Below, in pieces: positions 19,439 to 28,364 of a stretch of DNA of 64,000 nucleotides. Source of the DNA: Isoptericola sp. AK164 (GTDB lineage Bacteria > Actinomycetota > Actinomycetes > Actinomycetales > Cellulomonadaceae); contig NZ_CP119106.1 in NCBI RefSeq assembly GCF_029643425.1, positions 1,240,001 through 1,304,000 on the forward strand. The letters run 5' to 3'. The translations under genes were made by a program, and so were the position numbers. The notes below the pieces were generated by a model. It saw nothing but the letters and a program-made list of their open reading frames with translations. It had not been told where the DNA came from and ran no database searches. Each line of letters opens with the position of its first letter. Position 1 is the stretch's first letter.

Positions 19439-21613
19439 GTGAGCCTTGACGACCAGACATCGGCCGTGCCCGACGACGGTGCGCCCACCGAGCTGCGTGA
19501 GCTGGCGGCGGCGCACGGTGTGCTCACCGAGTACCACCGGTTCGGAGGGGGGATCGCGCACGTCTCCGACGCCACCCTCGTCGCCGTCCTGACCGCCCTC
19601 GGCGTGGCGGCGACGACCCGGCAGGAGGTCTCCCAGAGTCTGCGCCGCGCACGGGACGACGAGTGGCGCACCGTCCTGCCACCGACCGTGGTCGCCCGCC
19701 AGGGCGACGCCCGTGACCTGCCGGTCCACGTCAGCGACGGAGCGTCCGTGCACGTGTGGGTGGAGCTGGACGGCGCCGAGCCCGAGGCACGTCCGCACGA
19801 GCTCCGCCGTCGTCGCGACCTGGAGCAGCGCGACGTGTTCGTCACGCCGCGGGAGGTCGACGGCCGCACGGTCGGGCGCGCGACCTTCGCCGTGCCGGAC
19901 GACCTGCCGCTGGGCTGGCACACCCTGCACGCGCTGACCGAGGGCCAGGAGTGGTCGACCACCCTCGTGGTCACCCCGGCGCGTCTCGAGCTGGGCGACG
20001 ACATCGAGCGCGACCAGGTCTGGGGGGTCCTCGCCCAGCTGTACTCCGTCCGCTCGCGGACGTCGTGGGGCATGGGGGACCTGGCGGACCTGGCCGACCT
20101 CGCCTGGCTGACGGCCCACCAGGCCGGTGCCGACTTCGTGGCGGTGAACCCGCTGTCCGCGGCCGAGCCCACCGTGCCGATGACGCCGTCGCCGTACCTG
20201 CCCACGTCGCGGCGTTTCGGCAACCCGATCTACGTCCGGGTCGAGGACATCCTCGAGACGGCCTACCTCTCCGCCGCGGACCGGTCGCTCGTCGAGTGGG
20301 CCGCCGACCCGGTGCGCGACCTGGACACGGACGCCGGGGCGCTGGACCGGGACGCGGTCTGGGAGGCGAAGAAGGCCGCGCTGGAGGTCGTCCACACCGC
20401 GCCGCGTCGCGCCGCCCGGCAGGCGGCCTACGAGGCCTTCGTCGAGTCCCAGGGGCAGGGCCTGCAGGACTTCGCGACCTGGTGCGCCCTCACCGAGGAG
20501 CTGGGCGGCGCGCCCAGGCCCGACGAGCTGCGCGACCCCTGGTCGCCGGCCGTGGCCGCCGCGCGCGAGCGGCTGGCCGAACGCGTCGACTTCTACTGCT
20601 GGTTGCAGTGGGTCTTCGACGAGCAGAAGCACGCCGCCCAGCGCACCGCCCTCGAGGCCGGCATGCGGGTCGGCATCATGCACGACCTCGCCGTGGGGGT
20701 GCACCCCGCCGGCGCCGACGTGTGGGCCCTGGGCGACGTGCTGGCGCACGGGGTCGGCGTCGGCGCCCCGCCCGACATGTACAACCAGCAGGGGCAGAAC
20801 TGGTCCCAGCCGCCGTGGAACCCGCGCACGCTCGCGCGCGCCGGCTACGGGCCGTACCGGGACATGCTGCGCACCGCGCTGCGGCACGCCGGCGCGCTGC
20901 GCGTCGACCACATCCTCGGCCTCTTCCGGCTGTTCTGGGTCCCGGACGGCATGCGCCCCACCGAGGGCACCTACGTGCGCTACGACCACGACGCGCTCAT
21001 CGGGATCCTGTGCCTGGAGGCCCAGCGCGCCGGTGCCGTCGTCATCGGCGAGGACCTCGGTGTCTTCGAGCCCTGGGTCCGCGACTACCTCGCCTCGCGC
21101 GGCGTGCTCGGCACGTCGGTCTTCTGGTTCGAGAAGTCCGACGGGCGGCCCCTGCCTCCCGAGGACTACCGGCACCTGACCTTCGCCACGGTGGGCACCC
21201 ACGACATGCCGCCGACGGCCGGCTACCTCGCCGGCGAGCACGTGGACCTGCGTGAACGGCTCGGGCTGCTCACCGAGGACGCCCAGGTGCTGCGGGCGCA
21301 GGCCCGCGCGGAGCGGGACGGCGCCGTGCTGGCCCTGTCCGAGAGGGGACTGGTCGGCGACTCGCCCTCGGAGCGCGAGGTGGTCGAGGGGCTGCACCGT
21401 TACCTGCGGCGCTCTCGGGCCGCTCTCGTCGGCGTCCAGCTCGTCGACGCGGTGGGGGAGCGGCGCTCGCAGAACCAGCCCGGCACCGACACCGAGTACC
21501 CGAACTGGAAGGTGCCGCTGGGCGACTCCGCGGGCAACATCGTCCTGGTCGAGGACCTGTTCGACAACGCGCGGCTGCGGTCGCTCTTCGCAGCCGTCGC
21601 CTCCGCCCGCTGA
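19439..21613 (+). CDS. malQ: 4-alpha-glucanotransferase (amylomaltase)
   Basis: This 724-residue GH77 enzyme transfers maltodextrin chains between acceptors in glycogen and maltose metabolism. The N-terminal 160 residues are the actinobacterial extra beta domains. The (beta/alpha)8 barrel follows, with the nucleophile Asp in LRVDHILGLFRLFWVP (about residue 487), the acid/base Glu in VIGEDLGVFEPWV (about 537) and the stabilising Asp in VGTHDMPPTAGYL (about 588). The active-site loop is NQQGQNWSQPPWNP. GTG start at 19439. It is monocistronic and ends at the 20-nt repeat array. Confidence 0.95.
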   Translation: MSLDDQTSAVPDDGAPTELRELAAAHGVLTEYHRFGGGIAHVSDATLVAVLTALGVAATTRQEVSQSLRRARDDEWRTVLPPTVVARQGDARDLPVHVSDGASVHVWVELDGAEPEARPHELRRRRDLEQRDVFVTPREVDGRTVGRATFAVPDDLPLGWHTLHALTEGQEWSTTLVVTPARLELGDDIERDQVWGVLAQLYSVRSRTSWGMGDLADLADLAWLTAHQAGADFVAVNPLSAAEPTVPMTPSPYLPTSRRFGNPIYVRVEDILETAYLSAADRSLVEWAADPVRDLDTDAGALDRDAVWEAKKAALEVVHTAPRRAARQAAYEAFVESQGQGLQDFATWCALTEELGGAPRPDELRDPWSPAVAAARERLAERVDFYCWLQWVFDEQKHAAQRTALEAGMRVGIMHDLAVGVHPAGADVWALGDVLAHGVGVGAPPDMYNQQGQNWSQPPWNPRTLARAGYGPYRDMLRTALRHAGALRVDHILGLFRLFWVPDGMRPTEGTYVRYDHDALIGILCLEAQRAGAVVIGEDLGVFEPWVRDYLASRGVLGTSVFWFEKSDGRPLPPEDYRHLTFATVGTHDMPPTAGYLAGEHVDLRERLGLLTEDAQVLRAQARAERDGAVLALSERGLVGDSPSEREVVEGLHRYLRRSRAALVGVQLVDAVGERRSQNQPGTDTEYPNWKVPLGDSAGNIVLVEDLFDNARLRSLFAAVASAR

Positions 21614-21648
21614 CGGCGCCGCGCGCTGACGCCGGGTCCAGCCCGCCG

Positions 21649-21897
21649 CGAGGTAGGCAACCCTCCGCCGAGGTAGGCAACCCTCCGTCGAGGTAGGCGA
21701 GTGTTGCGCGAGGTAGGCGAGAAAACGGCGAGGTAGGCAGATCCCCGGCGAGGTAGCACAGATCGCGTGCTACCTCGCCGGAAAGTTGCCTACCTCGCCG
21801 GAAGGTTGCCTACCCGGCCCGGAAGTTGCCTACCTGGCCCGGAAGTTGCCTACCTGGCCCGGAAGTTGCCTACCTGGCCGGGAATCTGCCTACCTCG
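21649..21897. repeat. Inverted array of 20-nt repeats with central hairpin
   Basis: Five direct units of exactly 20 nt beginning CGAGGTAGGC (21649-21748) lead into a central palindrome, GAGGTAGCAC...GTGCTACCTC (21750-21776). Six units of exactly 20 nt in the opposite orientation follow, such as CCCGGAAGTTGCCTACCTGG, repeated almost identically three times (21778-21897). The invariant part of each unit is GAGGTAGGC or its complement GCCTACCTC, while the other half varies. The array fills the whole space between convergent malQ and pepN and could fold into a very long hairpin or cruciform. The 20-nt unit shifts frame, so it is not coding. Confidence 0.92.
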
Positions 21898-21916
21898 CCG
21901 GGGCGGGCGGAGGAGC

Positions 21917-24487
21917 TCAGGCGGCGTCGACGGCCTGCGCCGCCAGCGCACGCTCGGTGCCGGCCAGCCCCTCGACCACCATGCGGCGCAGCGCCGCCGG
22001 GGCCTCGGGGTGTGCCTCGAGCCAGCCGCGCACCGTGTCCCGCAGCTCGACCGAGGCCAGCGGCGCCGGGTAGAGGCCCTCCACGAGCTCCTCGGCGATG
22101 TGGTAGCTGCGGTTCTCCCAGATCGGCAGCAGCGCGTCGACGTACCGCTGCGCGAACGGCTCGAGCACGCTGGGGTCGGTCACGTGCACGAACCCGGAGG
22201 CCGTGGCGCGGATGATCGCGTTCGGCGCGTCGGAGTCGTCCACGACCGAGGCGAACGCGCGCTCCTTGCCCGCGACCGACGGTGTGGTCGCCCGGGCACG
22301 GGCCGCCGCCTGGCGCCCGGTCGCCGTGTCGTCGGCCGCCTGCGCGGCGTCGATCTCGGAGGCGTCGGCCTCGCCGAGCAGCACCAGGCCCTGCAGCAGC
22401 TCCCAGCGCAGGTCGGTGTCGACGGTCAGGCCCTCGAGTGTGACCGACCCGTCGAGCAGGCCCCGCAGCGGGGCGACGTGGTCGGCGGTCGAGGCCAGCG
22501 CCGAGAAGTACTTCACGAGCTGCAGCTGCAGGTCGGAACCGGGGGCGGCGTCCTGGGCGAGCGTCCACAGCGTGTCGCCGACGCGCTGCAGCGTCTCGGC
22601 GCGCCGCGCCGGAGCCACGTAGGTCCGCGTGGCCAGCCCGAGCTGGGCCAGCGTGGTGCGCACCGTCGTCGACTCGGTCTCCGCGGCGATGTTGCCCAGC
22701 ACCAGGTCGACGTAGGACGACGCCGGGGTCTCGCCGTCGCGCACGGCGTCCCACACCGAGCTCCACACCAGGGAGCGGGCGAGCGGGTCCGCGATCCGCG
22801 AGAGGTTCTCGACGGCGAACGTCAGCGACGCCTCGTCCAGGCGGACCTTGGCGTAGGCGAGGTCGTCGTCGTTGATCAGCACGAGCGCGGGCCGGTCGAG
22901 CTCGATGAGCTCGGGGACCTCGGTCCGCTCGCCGTCGACGTCCACCTGGACGGACCGCGTGCGCACCACGTCGCCGGAGGTGTCGAAGTCGTAAAACCCG
23001 ATGCCGAGCCGGTGCGGACGGATCGTCGGGTAGTCCTCGTGCGCCGTCTGCTCGATGACGAACGCCGTGGTGCGGCCGTGGGAGTCCAGCTCGATCGCGG
23101 GGCGCAGCGTGTTGACGCCGGCGGTCTCCAGCCAGGCCTGCGACCAGGCGGACAGGTCGCGCCCGCTGGTGGCCTCGAGCTCGACCAGCAGGTCGCGCAG
23201 CTCGGTGTTGCCCCAGGCGTGCTTGCGGAAGTAGGCGGAGACGCCCGCGACGAACTCGTCACGACCCACCCAGGCCACGAGCTGCTTGAGCACCGAGGCG
23301 CCCTTGGCGTAGGTGATGCCGTCGAAGTTGACCTGGACGTCCTCCAGGTCGTTGATCGGCGCGACGATCGGGTGCGTGGAGGGGAGCTGGTCCTGGCGGT
23401 AGGCCCAGGTCTTCTCCATGGCGTTGAACGTCGTCCAGGCCGCCTTCCACTCGGTGGCCTCGGCCGTGGCGAGGGTGGAGACGTACTCGGCGAACGACTC
23501 GTTCAGCCACAGGTCGTTCCACCACTTCATCGTCACCAGGTCGCCGAACCACATGTGCGCCAGCTCGTGCAGGATCGTCACGACGCGGCGCTCGCGGATG
23601 GCGTCGGTGACCTGGGAGCGGAAGACGTAGGACTCGGTGAAGGTGACGCAGCCCGGGTTCTCCATCGCGCCCATGTTGTACTCGGGCACGAAGAGCTGGT
23701 CGTACTTGTCGAACGGGTACGGGACGTCGAACGTCGACTCGTAGAACCCAAAGCCCTGGCGCGTGGTCTCCATGATCGCGTCGGCGTCCAGGTGCTCGGA
23801 GAGCGAGGCGCGGCAGTACACGCCCAGCGGGATCACGCGGCCGTCCGACGAGGTGACCTCCCCGCGCTCGACGGCGTACGGCCCGGCGACGAGCGCCACG
23901 AGGTAGGTGGAGATGCGCGGGGTCGGCCCGAACTCCCAGCGGGCGGCCTCGACGTCGCCGTCGCTCGCGTGGGTGGCGGGCGTGGGCTCCGGCGTCGGCT
24001 GGTTGGCCACGACGTGCCACCGCGCGGGCGCGGTCACCGACAGCTGGAACGGCGCCTTGAGGTCGGGCTGCTCGAAGGTGGCGAAGACCCGGCGGGCGTC
24101 GGGCACCTCGAACTGGGTGTAGAGGTAGACCTCGTCGTCGACCGGGTCGACGAACCGGTGCAGCCCCTCGCCGGTGTTCATGTAGGCGCAGTCGGCCACG
24201 ACGCGCACCTCGTTGTCCGCGGCGAGGTCGTCCAGGGCGATCCGCGAGTCCGAGAACACCGTGCCGACGTCGAGCGATCGGCCGTTGAGCACGATCTCGT
24301 GCACGCGCGGGGCGACGAGGTCGAGGAACGTGCTCGCGCCCTCGGTCGCCGAGAACCGGATGACGGTGGTCGACGCGAACACCTCGGGCCCGGTGGTCAG
24401 GTCGAGGTCGATCGCGTAGGACTCGACGGCGGTGACGACGTCGGCGCGTGCGATCGCCTCGGCGCGGGTCAGGTTCTCTCCGGGCAC
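21917..24487 (-). CDS. pepN: Aminopeptidase N (M1 family)
   Basis: This 856-residue cytosolic zinc metallopeptidase removes N-terminal residues from peptides. The substrate N-terminus motif GAMEN is at about residue 270 (YNMGAMENPG). The zinc site is HELAH (about 305) with the third ligand Glu in LNESFAEY (about 328), and the M1 Tyr lies farther on. The C-terminal ERAP1-like helical domain is present. GTG at 24487 follows GAGGGAG by 5 nt and gives PGENLTRAEAIAR, the standard N-terminus. It is convergent with malQ. Confidence 0.96.
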   Translation of the reverse strand: MPGENLTRAEAIARADVVTAVESYAIDLDLTTGPEVFASTTVIRFSATEGASTFLDLVAPRVHEIVLNGRSLDVGTVFSDSRIALDDLAADNEVRVVADCAYMNTGEGLHRFVDPVDDEVYLYTQFEVPDARRVFATFEQPDLKAPFQLSVTAPARWHVVANQPTPEPTPATHASDGDVEAARWEFGPTPRISTYLVALVAGPYAVERGEVTSSDGRVIPLGVYCRASLSEHLDADAIMETTRQGFGFYESTFDVPYPFDKYDQLFVPEYNMGAMENPGCVTFTESYVFRSQVTDAIRERRVVTILHELAHMWFGDLVTMKWWNDLWLNESFAEYVSTLATAEATEWKAAWTTFNAMEKTWAYRQDQLPSTHPIVAPINDLEDVQVNFDGITYAKGASVLKQLVAWVGRDEFVAGVSAYFRKHAWGNTELRDLLVELEATSGRDLSAWSQAWLETAGVNTLRPAIELDSHGRTTAFVIEQTAHEDYPTIRPHRLGIGFYDFDTSGDVVRTRSVQVDVDGERTEVPELIELDRPALVLINDDDLAYAKVRLDEASLTFAVENLSRIADPLARSLVWSSVWDAVRDGETPASSYVDLVLGNIAAETESTTVRTTLAQLGLATRTYVAPARRAETLQRVGDTLWTLAQDAAPGSDLQLQLVKYFSALASTADHVAPLRGLLDGSVTLEGLTVDTDLRWELLQGLVLLGEADASEIDAAQAADDTATGRQAAARARATTPSVAGKERAFASVVDDSDAPNAIIRATASGFVHVTDPSVLEPFAQRYVDALLPIWENRSYHIAEELVEGLYPAPLASVELRDTVRGWLEAHPEAPAALRRMVVEGLAGTERALAAQAVDAA

Positions 24488-24696
24488 GGGTACTCCCTCG
24501 GACGGTTGTCGTGGCGGCGTGCCGCGAGGTCGTCGCGACACGCCGCCGATCATGCCACCTGAACCGCGCGCGGCCGAACGGATTCGTCCCGTTCGCCGGG
24601 CCTGGGGCGGCGAGGTTCGACCATCGACACACGATCGTGACATCCTGCTCGGTGCATGTGACGCGTCGGTACCGCCCGGCGCGGGAGGGAGACTCG

Positions 24697-25713
24697 ATGT
24701 CCGGCACGGTGCCGCCGCCCCCGCCGCCCGGCCCTGGACCGCAGGAGCCCGGTGGCGCCGCCTCGCCCGCCGCGGGCCCGCGCGGCGACGACGCCCGCCC
24801 GGCGTCGCCGCCGTCGTTCGCCCCGCGGGGTGCCTCGACGGGCGGGCCTGCGCCGTCCCCCGACGAGCAGCCGACCCAGCCGCACGCCCCGGTCCCGCCG
24901 GCGCCGTCGTCCCCGGCGACGAGCTCGCCTGCCCCGGCCCCCGTGCCCGCCGCGGCGCCCGCCCCGGCGCGGTCCGCGGCGTGGAACGCGACCGCGCCGG
25001 TGGCGGGTGCGCCCGCGCCCGCGGCGCAGCAGTACGGCTACACGCCGCAGCAGTACGCGTACCAGCAGCCCCCGGCAGCAGGGCCGGCCGCCGCCGGCGG
25101 CACCCCGCCGACCGGCACCACGCAGCAGCCGTCCGTCGGCGGTCGCGGCCGGCGACTCAGCGCGGGCTGGATCGCCTTCATCGTGCTCGACGTCGTCCTC
25201 GTGGTCGTCGTGGCGGTCCTGGCGTTCCGCGCGCTGGGCGGTCCGGACCCGTCCAGCACCCCGACGGGCGACCCCGAGGCCGTCGCCGGCCAGGACGCGC
25301 AGGAGGGTCAGGGCGACGGCGACGACGCCGGCGAACAGGAGGCCGAGGACGGGCCGGGCGAGCTCGTGACCGAGTTCGCCTCGCCGTCGCGCAACATCAC
25401 CTGCCAGGTCTACCCCGACCAGGTGACCTGCGGCCTGGCCGAGCTCAACCAGCAGCCGGCACCGGTCGAGGGCTGCGACGGCACGACCGGGTACGTCGTC
25501 ACCCTGTCCGGGGAGGGCGAGGTCGCGCTGCCCTGCGTGCCGCAGGGGGAGAAGCCGGGTCCGGCGGGCGACGGGCTGGACGAGCTGCCCTACGGCGAGT
25601 CCCGCACCGAGGGCGACTTCACCTGCACCAGCGAGACCGACGGCATGTACTGCCAGCACGACCCCACGGGCAACGGATTCTCGCTGGCCCGGGCCGGCGT
25701 CGGGACGTACTGA
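24697..25713 (+). CDS. Proline-rich membrane-anchored protein with extracellular Cys-rich domain (DUF6636-like)
   Basis: In this 338-residue protein the first ~150 residues are Pro/Ala-rich and disordered, with QYGYTPQQYAYQQP repeats. One transmembrane helix follows (WIAFIVLDVVLVVVVAVLAF), then an acidic linker and a C-terminal domain of about 110 residues. That domain has paired cysteines: SRNITCQVYPDQVTCG, EGCDGT, ALPCVP, and FTCTSETDGMYCQHDPTGNGF. The pattern matches actinobacterial surface domains resembling DUF6636, and topology predicts it outside the cell. Function is unknown. GGGAGGGAGA gives a strong ribosome-binding site. Confidence 0.78.
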   Translation: MSGTVPPPPPPGPGPQEPGGAASPAAGPRGDDARPASPPSFAPRGASTGGPAPSPDEQPTQPHAPVPPAPSSPATSSPAPAPVPAAAPAPARSAAWNATAPVAGAPAPAAQQYGYTPQQYAYQQPPAAGPAAAGGTPPTGTTQQPSVGGRGRRLSAGWIAFIVLDVVLVVVVAVLAFRALGGPDPSSTPTGDPEAVAGQDAQEGQGDGDDAGEQEAEDGPGELVTEFASPSRNITCQVYPDQVTCGLAELNQQPAPVEGCDGTTGYVVTLSGEGEVALPCVPQGEKPGPAGDGLDELPYGESRTEGDFTCTSETDGMYCQHDPTGNGFSLARAGVGTY

Positions 25714-25744
25714 GCCCGCACCGCCCGACGCCCGCACCGCCCGA

Positions 25745-25794
25745 CGACGACGGACGCCCCGGACCCTGCTGCGGGTCCGGGGCGTCCGTCGTCG
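25745..25794. terminator. Bidirectional terminator, 22-bp stem
   Basis: A perfect 22-bp stem with loop TGCTGC lies between the stops of convergent genes. Just before it (25714-25747) the sequence CCCGCACCGCCCGACG occurs twice in tandem. Confidence 0.8.
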
Positions 25795-25813
25795 GTGCGG
25801 CGCAGCCGCGGCG

Positions 25814-27826
25814 TCACCAGATGGTGACGCGCTCCTGCGGCGGCAGGTACAGCGCGTCGTCCGCCGCGACGTCGAAGGCACGGTAGAACTCGTCGACGTT
25901 GCGCACGACGCCGTTGCAGCGGAACTCGTTCGGCGAGTGCGGGTCCGTGGCCAGCCGGCGCTCCACCTCGGCGTCGCGTCCCTTGGCCTGCCACACCTGC
26001 GCCCACGACAGGAACACCCGCTGCAGACCGGTGTAGCCGTCGATGACCGGGGCGTCGTCGAGCGAGCTGCCGAGGGCGATGCGGTAGGCCTTGATGGCGA
26101 TGGACAGCCCGCCCAGGTCGCCGATGTTCTCGCCGATGGTCAGCGACCCGTTGACGGTCGGACCGTCCTCGCCGAGCTGGGCCGGGCGGAACGCGTCGTA
26201 CTGCGCGACGAGGTCCTTGGTGCGCTTCTCGAACTCGGTGCGGTCGGTCTCGGTCCACCAGTCCTCGAGCCGGCCGTCGCCGTCGTACTTCGAGCCCTGG
26301 TCGTCGAACCCGTGGCCGATCTCGTGCCCGATGACCGCGCCGATGCCGCCGTAGTTGACGGCGTCGTCGGCCTCGGGGTCGAAGAACGGCGGGTGCAGGA
26401 TCGCGGCGGGGAAGACGATCTCGTTCATCCCCGGGTTGAAGTAGGCATTGACGGTCTGCGGCGTCATGAACCACTCGTCGCGGTCCAGCGGCTTGCCGAT
26501 CTTGCCCAGCTCGTAGTCCTGCTCGAAGGCGTGCGCGCGCCGCACGTTGCCCACGACGTCGTCCGCGGACAGCTCCAGGCCGGTGTAGTCGCGCCACTTG
26601 GCGGGGTAGCCGACCTTCGGGGTGAACTTCTCGAGCTTGGCCAGCGCCCGATGCTTCGTCTCGGCGGTCATCCAGTCCAGGGCCTCGATCGACTCGCGGT
26701 ACGCGGCGATGAGGTGCTCGACCAGGACGTCCATGCGCTCCTTGTGCTCCGGCGGGAAGTGGCGGGCCACGTACTCCTGGCCGACCGCCTCGCCGAGGGC
26801 GCCCTGGACGAGGCTCACGCCGCGCTTCCAGCGCTCGCGCACCTGCTCGGCACCGGAGAGGACCTTGCCGTAGAAGTCGAAGTTCGCCTGGACGATCTCG
26901 TCGGACAGGTACGGCGCCCGGGCGGTGACGAGGTGGTAGGCCGCCCACAGCTGCCAGTCGAGCAGCGGGAGCGTCGACCACAGCTCGCCGAGGCCGGTGA
27001 CGAACGACGGCTCGCGCACCACCAGGGCGTCCATGGCCCCGGCGGGGGCGCCGAGAGCGTCCGCCCAGACCGCCCAGTCGAACCCGGGGGCGGCCTCGAC
27101 GAGCTCGGCGAAGGTCATGGGGTTGTAGGTCAGGGTCGCGTCCCGGTCGCGCACGACGTCCCAGTGGTGCGTCGCGAGCTGCGTCTCCAGGGCGACCACC
27201 CGCGCAGCGGCCTCCTCGGGGCCGACGCCCCAGTCCTCGGTGCCCACGCCGGCGATCGCGAGCATCCGCGCCACGTGCGGGGCGTAGGCGGCACGCACCG
27301 GCTCGTACTGCTCCTCGCGGTAGTACGCCTCGTCGGGCAGGCCGAGCCCGGCCTGGACCATGATCGTCACGTACCGCTCGGGGTCCTTGGCGTCGTTGTC
27401 GACGCCGAAGGCGACGGCGCCGCCGCCGCCGGTGCGCTGCAGGGCGCCCAGCACCCGGGTCAGCCCGGTCCGGTCCGCGGCGTCGCGGACCGCGGCGACC
27501 TCCTGGACGATCGGCGTGGTCCCGAGCTCCTCGACGCGCTCGGTGTCCATGAAGCTGGCGTACAGGGCGCCGATCTGCTGCTGCGCGCCGGTGGCGCCGC
27601 CCGCGCGCACGGCCTCGCCGGCGTCGGTGATGATGTCGCGCACCTGGTCCTCGGCCTGGTCGTGCAGCTCGCGGAACGCGCCGTCCATGGCGCGGTCGGC
27701 CGGGATCTCGTGCGTGGCGAGCCACCGCCCGTTGACGTGGCGGAACAGGTCGTCCTGGGGGCGGACGGACTCGTCGAGTGCTGCTGTGTCGATGCCGGAC
27801 CGCAGCCCGGTCGCGTCGGTCGTCAT
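25814..27826 (-). CDS. pepO: M13 family metallopeptidase (neprilysin/PepO-like)
   Basis: This 670-residue zinc endopeptidase of the M13 family has the zinc motif HEIGHGFDDQGSKYD (HExxH at about 500) with the third ligand in GENIGDLGG (about 562). The substrate-binding NAYFNPGMNEIVFPAAILHPPFF is upstream, and the C-terminal CNGVVRNVDEFYRAF with final W is also typical. No signal peptide or N-terminal transmembrane helix is visible, so like many actinobacterial PepO it should be cytosolic. ATG at 27826. The divergent rpiB starts 75 bp away. Confidence 0.95.
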   Translation of the reverse strand: MTTDATGLRSGIDTAALDESVRPQDDLFRHVNGRWLATHEIPADRAMDGAFRELHDQAEDQVRDIITDAGEAVRAGGATGAQQQIGALYASFMDTERVEELGTTPIVQEVAAVRDAADRTGLTRVLGALQRTGGGGAVAFGVDNDAKDPERYVTIMVQAGLGLPDEAYYREEQYEPVRAAYAPHVARMLAIAGVGTEDWGVGPEEAAARVVALETQLATHHWDVVRDRDATLTYNPMTFAELVEAAPGFDWAVWADALGAPAGAMDALVVREPSFVTGLGELWSTLPLLDWQLWAAYHLVTARAPYLSDEIVQANFDFYGKVLSGAEQVRERWKRGVSLVQGALGEAVGQEYVARHFPPEHKERMDVLVEHLIAAYRESIEALDWMTAETKHRALAKLEKFTPKVGYPAKWRDYTGLELSADDVVGNVRRAHAFEQDYELGKIGKPLDRDEWFMTPQTVNAYFNPGMNEIVFPAAILHPPFFDPEADDAVNYGGIGAVIGHEIGHGFDDQGSKYDGDGRLEDWWTETDRTEFEKRTKDLVAQYDAFRPAQLGEDGPTVNGSLTIGENIGDLGGLSIAIKAYRIALGSSLDDAPVIDGYTGLQRVFLSWAQVWQAKGRDAEVERRLATDPHSPNEFRCNGVVRNVDEFYRAFDVAADDALYLPPQERVTIW

Positions 27827-27901
27827 GAGCGCCACCCTACGCGGGCGCCCGTGCTGCGAGACACGTCGGCGCCCTCCGGCGCCGTAGGTCAGAATGGGCC
27901 C

Positions 27902-28363
27902 ATGCGTCTGCACATCGCCGCCGATCACGCCGGATACGAGCTCAAGTCCCACCTCGTCGAGCACCTGCGCGCCGCCGGGCACGACGTCGTCGACCACGGT
28001 GCGCACACCTACGACGCCCTGGACGACTACCCGTCGTTCTGCTTCTCCGCGGGCGAGGCCGTCGTGGCCGAGCCCGGGTCGCTCGGCATCGTCATCGGCG
28101 GGTCGGGCAACGGCGAGCAGATCGCCGCGAACAAGGTCACCGGTGTCCGCGCGGTGCTGGCCTGGTCGGCCGAGACGGCCCGGCTGGGTCGTCAGCACAA
28201 CGACGCCAACGTCATCGCCGTCGGCGGGCGCATGCACTCCCTGGAGGAGGCCACCGCTCTGGTGGAGGCGTTCGTGGCCGAGCCGTTCTCCGGCGACGCG
28301 CGCCACCAGCGCCGCATCGACCAGCTCGCCGCCTACGAGGCCGACCGGCCCACCGCCTCCTGA
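27902..28363 (+). CDS. rpiB: Ribose-5-phosphate isomerase B
   Basis: This 153-residue RpiB/LacAB-family enzyme interconverts ribose-5-phosphate and ribulose-5-phosphate. Motifs are HIAADHAGYELKSHL, GAHTYDALDDYPSFCF, the phosphate-binding GIVIGGSGNGEQIAANKV and HNDANVIAVGGR. In place of the usual catalytic Cys, the loop reads GGSGNGEQ, which fits the actinobacterial type that uses Glu. It is followed after one base by the DNA glycosylase gene, so they probably form an operon. Confidence 0.95.
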   Translation: MRLHIAADHAGYELKSHLVEHLRAAGHDVVDHGAHTYDALDDYPSFCFSAGEAVVAEPGSLGIVIGGSGNGEQIAANKVTGVRAVLAWSAETARLGRQHNDANVIAVGGRMHSLEEATALVEAFVAEPFSGDARHQRRIDQLAAYEADRPTAS

Positions 28364-28364
28364 C

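Noticed and set aside
21767-21900. Protein-like repeats (VAYLA...LPTWPG) readable through the 20-nt array
   Set aside because: A 20-nt period rotates through all three frames and gives pseudo-repeats. The region lies between two gene ends without a start site or codon bias.
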